A stretch of 9,983 nucleotides of DNA from Bacteroidota bacterium (GTDB taxonomy: Bacteria > Bacteroidota > Bacteroidia > Chitinophagales > Saprospiraceae), in assembly GCA_024277695.1 (NCBI GenBank), contig JAJRUR010000206.1:1-9983 (forward strand). Direction: 5' to 3'. The position numbers and the translations under genes were made by a program. Shown here in pieces: positions 1 to 5,446 of this stretch. Under the pieces are notes generated by a model that did no database searches, had not been told where the DNA came from, and saw only the letters and a program-made list of their open reading frames with translations. The stretch's first letter is position 1. Each line of letters opens with the position of its first letter.

Positions 1-1
1 C

Positions 2-133
2 TTGGGTATTTCTGACCAATTCAAAATCCCCATCAAGTACATTGGAATCGGTGAAGATATCCATGCGCTTCAAGTCTTCAACAAAAAAGCATTTGTAGAT
101 TCCTTATTTAAAGGAGTGACCGGAGCAGAGTAA
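2..133 (+). CDS. ftsY: Signal recognition particle receptor FtsY, C-terminal end (5' truncated by window)
   Basis: The last 43 codons of FtsY are visible, ending at TAA 131-133. FtsY is the SRP-receptor GTPase that docks ribosome-SRP complexes at the inner membrane so that membrane proteins are inserted co-translationally. The visible part contains the family's typical C-terminal block, IPIKYIGIGEDIHALQVFNK followed by a short FVDSLF tail. This is the last strand and helix of the SRP-type G domain, which contacts the guanine/ribose side. The N and G1-G4 parts lie left of the window, so completeness cannot be judged. Ffh ends in an M domain instead, which makes FtsY the better call. The next gene is convergent. 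Confidence 0.9.
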   Translation: MGISDQFKIPIKYIGIGEDIHALQVFNKKAFVDSLFKGVTGAE

Positions 134-230
134 TAGGATATTTTTTTGACCGACAAGGGTCCAAAAGCTTTATTTATCTACTACCTTGGCTATACATTTC
201 AGACATCCTCGCCCCCCAAGGCTGAGTAAG

Positions 231-1322
231 CTAAATCTTTAAAAATATCTTTTTATCATAAAGATACCATACCGGCAAAAAGCACAGAAAGGTATAGAAG
301 AGTGCCCACGAAAACGATGCCAATTTCATAGAAAATCCTAAACTTGTCAACACGTGCATAAACCATCCAATCGTCGATTTGCCAGCTATATCCAAAACAA
401 ATACCCGAAACAACACTCCGTGCAATACAAAGGCAAATATGGCATTGGCTCCGAAAATCAATGCAGGCTTAGTCCAAGCCCTGATACCGATCACATCCAC
501 TACATAGATCGATGTAGCAAAACTCATAGTCGCCAAACCCGAAGTGTAAAGCACATAAGAGCTTGTCCACAAGTTTTTGTTTAAAGGAAAATGCCAACTC
601 CATACTAAACCGGCTATATATAGTAAAAATCCAACGACAAAAAGGTACACCAATTTTCGATATGCCGCTTGAGGTACTAACCAGATTCTTCCGACTAGCA
701 TACCACTGATCCCTGTAACGATGGCAGGCAGTGTACTTACAAACCCCTCAGGATCCCAGGTACCACGATACATTCTGCCCGGTACTATCCACTGATCAAT
801 CCAAGCTGCCATATTTAGACCCGGCTCTAGCACTACACGACCATATCCGGGCAGCGGTACGAACATCAATAGCAAATAGTATAACAATAAAATCCCTACA
901 GCTATCTTGAGTTGCTGCTTCCAACTTGTATATAAAAACAGCAATGCGCAAACCATAAATACGATAGAAATACGTGGCAATACTCCAACTAAACGAATGT
1001 TACTTATCTCAAATTTTGGAAATAATGCCAAAAACCAACCTAACAACATAATAACTAAAGTTCGCTGAAGTATCTTTTTGACTAAGCTGCGCTTAGCTTC
1101 ATTTTTTTGCAGACGCTTCGTATAGGCTAGACTGATGCTCACACCAACCACAAAAAGGAAAAAAGGAAATATCAAATCCGTCACGGTAGCGCCATTCCAT
1201 TGGGCATGAAGTAAAGGCTTGTAGACATGTGCCCAAGATCCCGGATCATTGACTATGATCATACCTATAATAGTAGCTCCACGCAAAAAATCCAAAGAAA
1301 TGAGACGCTCCTGAATGTTCAT
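231..1322 (-). CDS. Multi-pass membrane acyltransferase, HGSNAT/NagX-like (DUF5009 type)
   Basis: This 363-residue integral membrane protein matches the bacterial homologues of heparan-alpha-glucosaminide N-acetyltransferase in length and layout. It opens with the hallmark RLISLDFLRGATIIGMIIVN (residues 6-25), where a Ser-Leu-Asp-Arg signature leads into TM1. A loop containing LLHAQWNG (37-44) follows, then a second hydrophobic segment, DLIFPFFLFVVGVSISLAY (49-67). A third lies at about 88-102, and hydrophobic segments continue to the C-terminus, roughly nine or ten in all. In human HGSNAT an active-site histidine in the first loop is acetylated from acetyl-CoA; His39 is the positional equivalent here (inference). 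The likely role is transfer of an acyl group across the inner membrane to an amino sugar or envelope glycan, with the substrate unknown. The ATG at 1322 places the hallmark at the usual distance from the N-terminus. No sugar-catabolism genes are adjacent, so NagX-type chitin use is not supported by context. The gene is monocistronic and convergent with ftsY. Confidence 0.82.
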   Translation of the reverse strand: MNIQERLISLDFLRGATIIGMIIVNDPGSWAHVYKPLLHAQWNGATVTDLIFPFFLFVVGVSISLAYTKRLQKNEAKRSLVKKILQRTLVIMLLGWFLALFPKFEISNIRLVGVLPRISIVFMVCALLFLYTSWKQQLKIAVGILLLYYLLLMFVPLPGYGRVVLEPGLNMAAWIDQWIVPGRMYRGTWDPEGFVSTLPAIVTGISGMLVGRIWLVPQAAYRKLVYLFVVGFLLYIAGLVWSWHFPLNKNLWTSSYVLYTSGLATMSFATSIYVVDVIGIRAWTKPALIFGANAIFAFVLHGVLFRVFVLDIAGKSTIGWFMHVLTSLGFSMKLASFSWALFYTFLCFLPVWYLYDKKIFLKI

Positions 1323-1496
1323 GCTGACAAGATATAAAAATCATATAAACTCTATAAAAATAAATAAATCACTTCGTCGTAACTCCTCGACAAGCTAAGA
1401 TGTCAACATCGGGCTGTACAAGCGCAATATTGAGAGATGCCGTATAGGTTATGTAGCTTGAACGCTAGTGCTTGCAAATAAAATTTGCTAGGCCAA
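1323..1496. other. Intergenic leader region of the acyltransferase gene, no gene seen
   Basis: This stretch lies between the acyltransferase start and the left target repeat of the inserted element. It must hold the minus-strand promoter of the acyltransferase. The sequence just upstream of that start is very AT-rich, but I see no clean TAnnTTTG -7 motif on the minus strand and no open frame with a credible start. It continues at 2116-2211 beyond the inserted element, where I also see no gene. Confidence 0.5.
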
Positions 1497-1504
1497 TAAG
1501 GTAA
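1497..1504. repeat. Left copy of 8-bp direct repeat TAAGGTAA (target-site duplication)
   Basis: TAAGGTAA directly abuts the left terminal inverted repeat and is repeated exactly at 2108-2115, directly abutting the right one. A direct repeat outside an inverted repeat is the standard footprint of a cut-and-paste insertion. Removing 1505-2107 and one copy rejoins the flanks into one uninterrupted site. Confidence 0.8.
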
Positions 1505-1522
1505 CTCAAGTTTCGGTAGTTA
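1505..1522 (+). repeat. Left terminal inverted repeat of the inserted element
   Basis: CTCAAGTTTCGGTAGTTA pairs without mismatch with 2090-2107 in reverse complement. Beyond it the match decays: the next base differs and the two after it agree. The end of perfect identity therefore lies at 1522. Confidence 0.85.
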
Positions 1523-1626
1523 AAATCACTGAATTGAGGCCAAATAAATCCACTTTCTTAAAAAATAGCTTATGGATTGTACTGAAAAATATTTATTTGA
1601 GTGGATAGCTTGATAGAAACGGTGAA

Positions 1627-1800
1627 CAGGTCGCACCTACGGCGCTACTACAATATTTGCACCTATGGTGCTACTACAAACCGTTTGCTCCTCCGGAGCA
1701 GATGACAAAATAGCTTAATGCAACAAAAGCCCCAGCGGGGCGACCTGATTGTAATCCATCGTGGCGACCTGTTTGTAGCCCCAGCGGGGCGGCCTGTATA
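1627..1800. repeat. Cluster of six REP-like hairpin units in two opposed orientations
   Basis: Six short imperfect palindromes sit 24-28 bp apart within each half. The first three have flanks resembling CAGGTCGC before and GCTACTACAA after the loop: GCACC/GGCGC at 1633-1645 (one mismatch), GCACC/GGTGC at 1659-1671 (perfect), and GCTCC/GGAGC at 1687-1699 (perfect). The last three have the reverse-complement flanks, TTTGTAGC before and GCGACCTG after: GCCCC-AGC-GGGGC at 1729-1741, a weaker CCA-TCG-TGG unit at 1756-1764, and GCCCC-AGC-GGGGC at 1778-1790. The array is therefore head-to-head around about 1715. Stems vary but keep pairing, so compensatory changes are evident. This resembles repetitive extragenic palindromes mobilised by RAYT (TnpA-REP) proteins. 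No RAYT gene is present here. No U-run follows any stem, so they are not ordinary terminators. Confidence 0.7.
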
Positions 1801-2089
1801 ATATGGCAAACAGATACACACAATATATTTCAGGAATAATAGCGAAACGCATTCAAAAATTAGTATTCATTTTTTTGGTAAGGTTACACGAACTCCGGAC
1901 AGTTTTTATGCGTAGCCCGACAGAGAACTCCTTAAAAACTTGTTGAGTTTGTCAAAAAGACACAAAGTAACCAGTGGTGATTTTGAAGTTATTTGTATAT
2001 TGCATAGGGAATTATTTTTGTTTTATGATCTACAATATACTGAATATCAGTTAATTATTGAATAACAACCCCCTTTTTATTCTATTTTG

Positions 2090-2107
2090 TAACTACCGAA
2101 ACTTGAG
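2090..2107 (-). repeat. Right terminal inverted repeat of the inserted element
   Basis: TAACTACCGAAACTTGAG is the exact reverse complement of 1505-1522. It marks the right boundary of the element. Confidence 0.85.
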
Positions 2108-2115
2108 TAAGGTAA
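2108..2115. repeat. Right copy of 8-bp direct repeat TAAGGTAA (target-site duplication)
   Basis: This is an exact copy of 1497-1504 directly outside the right terminal repeat. Its outermost bases also extend the inverted repeat by one pair (A1504 with T2108). The duplication could therefore be scored as 6 to 8 bp; 8 bp is the longest identical direct repeat. Confidence 0.8.
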
Positions 2116-2211
2116 GTAGCTTTGCTATTAAAATATTGGAGGCTTTTTTTGACTGCTCAGGGTAAAAGAGTTTTCACTAAAGGATGCCTTTGGGGTTATA
2201 AATGGAGCTAC

Positions 2212-2727
2212 TCACTTCTTAGGACCCAAATAGATGAGTTTTTCTTTTTGCTCTTGCTCCCAGGCTTCTTTTCGTCTTTTGACCAAGCGATCGACTTCAA
2301 GGGCAAAATCAAAAGGCCGGTCATTGAGTTGTCTGTGCCACATACGGATAGTAATATCTATCATATCATCAGGATAAGTCAAGCCTTGCGTACGGAGATA
2401 GTGTGCATAACGTGATCCTTCATAAAATGCCCAATTATGACTTATCCATTTGCCGAGTCCGAAATGCAGTTTTTTTACAACCACATCTTCCTCTGCTGCC
2501 TTCATTTTTTCTATGGCTTGGGGATCTGCAAGTCGGGACAACTCCTTACAAGCATCCACCAAATCATTGGGTATATACTTACCATCCAAGTACTTCTTGG
2601 AGATGCGCTTTTTATAGTTTTTTTGGTATGCAGCCTCGATACTATCCAGTAATTGTTCTGACTGAGCCTGCAAACCTACAATGCCAATACTTAAAAGACC
2701 AGTAAGAATAAATGATTTTAAATGCAT
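2212..2727 (-). CDS. Small exported protein resembling the DUF6794 family, function unknown
   Basis: This 171-residue protein has a clear N-terminal signal peptide. A Lys near the start and the hydrophobic stretch FILTGLLSIGIVGL lead to a likely signal peptidase I cut after LQA (residue 21). The mature part is short, helical and highly charged. Its most conserved-looking block is LHFGLGKWISHNWAFYEGSR (87-106), followed by YPDD (118-121) and a Trp-rich segment to about 146. This pattern (GLGxWIRNNWxLW-GSR followed by HPDDMS) is one I associate with the DUF6794 family of Bacteroidota. There is no lipobox, no sorting domain and no catalytic motif, so it is probably periplasmic. The C-terminus is Lys/Glu-rich. 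The gene lies 81 bp downstream of the T9SS protein gene on the same strand and could be co-transcribed with it, but I see neither a terminator nor a strong promoter between them. Family assignment is from memory of the motif. Confidence 0.6.
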   Translation of the reverse strand: MHLKSFILTGLLSIGIVGLQAQSEQLLDSIEAAYQKNYKKRISKKYLDGKYIPNDLVDACKELSRLADPQAIEKMKAAEEDVVVKKLHFGLGKWISHNWAFYEGSRYAHYLRTQGLTYPDDMIDITIRMWHRQLNDRPFDFALEVDRLVKRRKEAWEQEQKEKLIYLGPKK

Positions 2728-2733
2728 AACAGA

Positions 2734-2747
2734 ATAACATATGTTAT
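2734..2747. promoter_or_regulatory. 14-bp perfect palindrome just upstream of the DUF6794-like start
   Basis: ATAACATATGTTAT is a perfect palindrome centred at 2740/2741. It ends seven bases before the ATG at 2727 on the minus strand. It could be an operator for a dimeric regulator or influence translation initiation. A/T-rich palindromes of this size also arise by chance, so the regulatory role is only a possibility. Confidence 0.3.
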
Positions 2748-2808
2748 GTACTCTAGATTCGATACAAAACGGTTTTTAACAAAAGATTATTATTTGGGGC
2801 TAAAAACT

Positions 2809-5301
2809 CTAAGGTTCTATTTGGACTTTTTTCACCACAGGCCCCTGAGCTGTCATGACGCGTAAGATATAGAGACCACTGCTGAGGGCGGAGACATCGA
2901 TTTGATCACGTTTTCCGGTGACTGTACCTTGGGCGTGCTGTTTGCCGGAAAAGTCAAAAAACTGATAAGCTTGCATGGTATTTTTCCCGTTAAGGTGTAC
3001 AGTTATCTGCGTCGTTGCCGGATTTGGAAATACATACAACTGTTTGTCTGTGACCGGGGCTTGAACACCATCTCTACTTATATAAATCGTGCGCTCGATA
3101 TCGGGCAATACACGACTCAATCCGTCTGACGACTTTAGAGAGATATTTTTCATTTTAATCGTAAGTGGTACCCTAGTCTTATCGCCGGGTCGTATCCCTT
3201 CGACATCATCAATGATGATAAAACTAAATTGTGCAACAATTCCATAACCGGAGGCTACGGCACGATCCAACCTTGTGACACCGGCGTCAATGATTCCGGT
3301 TTCATCCGAAATATCCAGATCAAACTTAGGCGACTCACCGATCAACCAAGCATAATCCATAAAATCGACCTTTACCGAAGAACTATCTACGAGCTCGGAA
3401 TCATACTCCAAACTAAAGCTCATCCCATGAACGTCCAGTGCTGGTACATCATGACTTCCCAATAGTACATCCATAACCACCAAATCTCCGGAGTCTAAAG
3501 GACCTTCTACATCTGTGAGCTCAATAGGAATTGTCTCCATAAGATGATCACGATTAGCTACTAATGCGTGTATTTGGTGATAATTATCCACAATGGATAC
3601 GGTATCCAACGCGGAAATAATTCCATCTCCGTTAGTATCTGCATATTTTGCATCTAAGGGATCGCCATTGGACAGATCCCAGTTTCTGGCATACTGCGCT
3701 TCCCAGCTTGTGGGTTCGTCTGCTGACCTAGTCAGACCCAATTCACCTATTCTAAGACCTATTTCGAGCAGATCAGACATATCAACCATTCCATCATTAT
3801 TGGCATCTCCCGGCCAAACACATCTTTCTGTACAAGAGCATGAAGCAGTCGGATCATCCTCCACAGTAATAAAAATATCAATGGTATCGCATATATTGGG
3901 TTCTATAAGGCAATAGCTAATACTAAATGTATCGTCACCGATATGGTTACCGGGTTCATAAATCAGATAATCCGTCAAAATATTAAAAGTAACACAGGGG
4001 TCAAAGTAAAAAATCGGTATAGAAGCATTGCCATATCTCGCCGGATCGACGATAGTTATTTCCCAATCGGACTTATCGAGATCATTGTCAAAATCAATGA
4101 TAACCGGTAAATGTCTGGCTGTTGTATAGTGATTATCAATATCAGATCTTGGTTCTTGTTTTCCTACAAAAAGATAAACCGAAGTCGTCTCACATACATC
4201 GCCATTGCAAACGGTATAGGAGAAAGTAGTATATCCGATAAAATCATCGGGAGGTGTATAAGTAAAACTACCTAAGCTATCCAAGACCAAGAGGCCTGTA
4301 TCGACTTGTGTAAATGTATCTATACTTAAAGTATTATAAAAGTCATTTTGGTACACATCAAAAGAATAACTTGCCGCCGGAGTAAGGTAGAAGACATCTT
4401 GTATTACGAAGCCATTTTCTTGGGCTACAACTAAAGCATCTACAATCACAGTGTGATAGTAATCCAAGCTATCCCAAACCGTCATCGTGTCTTGCCCTGA
4501 AAAGCCTTCATCCGCCGTATAATGTAAAATATTGGCAGTATCTATATAAGCTTCTCCATTGGCCGGAATCAACAAAAACTCAAATCCGCTATACGGCAAA
4601 GGTATTTGTATCTCTCGACTGTTAATACTGGTAGCCATGACTGTATCGTTAGAGACGGAGTCCATTGGATTATAGACATAGATGGAAACATTGGCTATAG
4701 AACAATTTTCCAGAGAATCACAAGCAACATACTGCAAGCGTGCCATACCTTCAAAACCCTCATGTGGAGTAAAACGAAGCATATCGATGCTGTCCACTAC
4801 GCTAGCATCGGCATTATTGCTGATCGTAACTGCATCCAGATGGATTGCTCCATTTGTTGATTGGTCATTGGCCAATACATCCAACAAGATACTGCTATCC
4901 ATATCTGCTCTAAAAAAATCATTATGTAGGGACAAAATGCTCTCTTCAACATACATCCTCAAACGCTGCACACTATATGTCGAAGATAAGGAATCCGGTG
5001 TAAACTGATAGTGTGATGTCCAGCCTTGAGGTAAAATAGCATTACCGGCTATAGATACCAATTCATAGTCATAACCACCCAAATGATTTAAGTATATATA
5101 ATCACCAAATTCCGTTGCGGATGGACCATTGATAAAAGGTGTGGCAAAAGAACTAAAATAATGACGTAAAGTATCTCCGGGCAAACTATGCAATTCTAAA
5201 ACATCCGGCTCGACATCCTGCCCGGACATCGGTATGTGGTACAATCCTCCTAATAAGAGCATTAGTATACAATATCGCATGACGGATAGCCTTATTTTCA
5301 T
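2809..5301 (-). CDS. Large T9SS cargo protein: Ig-like repeats, dockerin-like and cohesin-like modules, type A sorting domain
   Basis: This 830-residue surface or secreted protein is built of modules. Residues 1-27 are a signal peptide (MKIRLSVMRYCILMLLLGGL, cut near MSG-Q). Four cadherin/Ig-like repeats of the 'LANDxS...FTPxxGFxGxxxxxY' kind follow at about 129-210, 222-294, 300-379 and 387-480. A dockerin-like module has two 12-residue calcium loops, DANNDGMVDMSD (499-510) and DTNGDGIISALD (555-566), both with the D-N-D-G pattern. A beta-rich cohesin-like region spans about 592-722. Residues 754-830 are the type IX sorting domain, starting at LYVFPNPATTQITVHL and ending in LSSGLYILRVMTAQGPVVKKV. 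The protein should therefore cross the outer membrane through the Por/T9SS machinery and be attached or released after removal of the tail. No enzyme domain is visible, so an adhesive or scaffolding role is inferred. I chose the ATG at 5301 over the in-frame ATG at 5355 because the signal peptide begins there; the ATG at 5280 is also possible. Confidence 0.87.
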   Translation of the reverse strand: MKIRLSVMRYCILMLLLGGLYHIPMSGQDVEPDVLELHSLPGDTLRHYFSSFATPFINGPSATEFGDYIYLNHLGGYDYELVSIAGNAILPQGWTSHYQFTPDSLSSTYSVQRLRMYVEESILSLHNDFFRADMDSSILLDVLANDQSTNGAIHLDAVTISNNADASVVDSIDMLRFTPHEGFEGMARLQYVACDSLENCSIANVSIYVYNPMDSVSNDTVMATSINSREIQIPLPYSGFEFLLIPANGEAYIDTANILHYTADEGFSGQDTMTVWDSLDYYHTVIVDALVVAQENGFVIQDVFYLTPAASYSFDVYQNDFYNTLSIDTFTQVDTGLLVLDSLGSFTYTPPDDFIGYTTFSYTVCNGDVCETTSVYLFVGKQEPRSDIDNHYTTARHLPVIIDFDNDLDKSDWEITIVDPARYGNASIPIFYFDPCVTFNILTDYLIYEPGNHIGDDTFSISYCLIEPNICDTIDIFITVEDDPTASCSCTERCVWPGDANNDGMVDMSDLLEIGLRIGELGLTRSADEPTSWEAQYARNWDLSNGDPLDAKYADTNGDGIISALDTVSIVDNYHQIHALVANRDHLMETIPIELTDVEGPLDSGDLVVMDVLLGSHDVPALDVHGMSFSLEYDSELVDSSSVKVDFMDYAWLIGESPKFDLDISDETGIIDAGVTRLDRAVASGYGIVAQFSFIIIDDVEGIRPGDKTRVPLTIKMKNISLKSSDGLSRVLPDIERTIYISRDGVQAPVTDKQLYVFPNPATTQITVHLNGKNTMQAYQFFDFSGKQHAQGTVTGKRDQIDVSALSSGLYILRVMTAQGPVVKKVQIEP

Positions 5302-5372
5302 TCTTAATCTGTAGTTTCGACCACAAATTACTACATTTACAGCGATAAAAGGCATTCAGCGTATGCTTTTTG

Positions 5373-5380
5373 CAAAAATA
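5373..5380 (-). promoter_or_regulatory. Candidate Bacteroidota -7 element (TATTTTTG) for the T9SS protein gene
   Basis: On the minus strand this reads TATTTTTG, an exact TAnnTTTG match. Transcription would begin about 65 bases before the ATG at 5301, and only about ten bases before the upstream ATG at 5355. This supports 5301 as the true start. I see no good TTG -33 element at the expected spacing, so the promoter is tentative. Confidence 0.4.
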
Positions 5381-5446
5381 TATTACATTTTAACATATTA
5401 TATTATAGTATATCTATAACAAGCTAATTATCTGAAATATATACTT

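Larger units (their letters stand above)
1505..2107. mobile_element. 603-bp non-autonomous insertion element (MITE-like or internally deleted IS)
   Basis: The element is delimited by perfect 18-bp terminal inverted repeats, CTCAAGTTTCGGTAGTTA on the left (1505-1522) and its exact reverse complement on the right (2090-2107). It is flanked by the 8-bp direct repeat TAAGGTAA on both sides. The interior has no open frame that could encode a transposase on either strand, so any movement would need a transposase from elsewhere in the genome. The left third is AT-rich, the middle (1627-1800) is a cluster of GC-rich REP-like hairpins, and the right third (about 1800-2089) is again AT-rich. It could be a MITE family member or an IS that lost its transposase and gained REP units. 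I do not assign an IS family: the TIR does not match one I can name with confidence. The terminal structure itself is read directly from the sequence. Confidence 0.78.

Noticed and set aside
184..221. CCTTGG / CCAAGG inverted repeat between ftsY and the acyltransferase gene
   Set aside because: The loop is 26 bases, the stem is six, and no U-run follows. It is not convincing as a terminator.
354..584. Plus-strand open frame of 76 codons inside the acyltransferase gene
   Set aside because: It is antisense to a well-supported membrane protein gene and shows no domain or plausible start context.
1627..1800. Possible CRISPR array because of regularly spaced short repeats
   Set aside because: The repeated units are palindromic and non-identical, change orientation halfway, and leave no unique spacers of constant length. 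No cas gene is present.
1992..2020. TTTG followed after 17 bp by TATTTTTG, resembling a complete Bacteroidota promoter
   Set aside because: It lies inside the mobile element and no open frame follows on the + strand. In such AT-rich sequence the match may be chance, so I do not list it as a feature.
1921..2066. Open stretch on the + strand inside the inserted element, possibly a fossil of a coding sequence
   Set aside because: It is only about 49 codons after a stop, has no credible start, and I recognise no transposase or other family in it.
2179..2191. AAAGG-ATG-CCTTT hairpin downstream of the DUF6794-like gene as a terminator
   Set aside because: The stem is five bp and no T-run follows on the minus strand, so it does not meet the pattern of an intrinsic terminator.
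3593..3916. Plus-strand open frame of 107 codons antisense to the T9SS protein gene
   Set aside because: The opposite strand has a continuous 830-residue protein with recognisable modules; this frame has no family resemblance and is a shadow. The same applies to the frame at 4682-5008.
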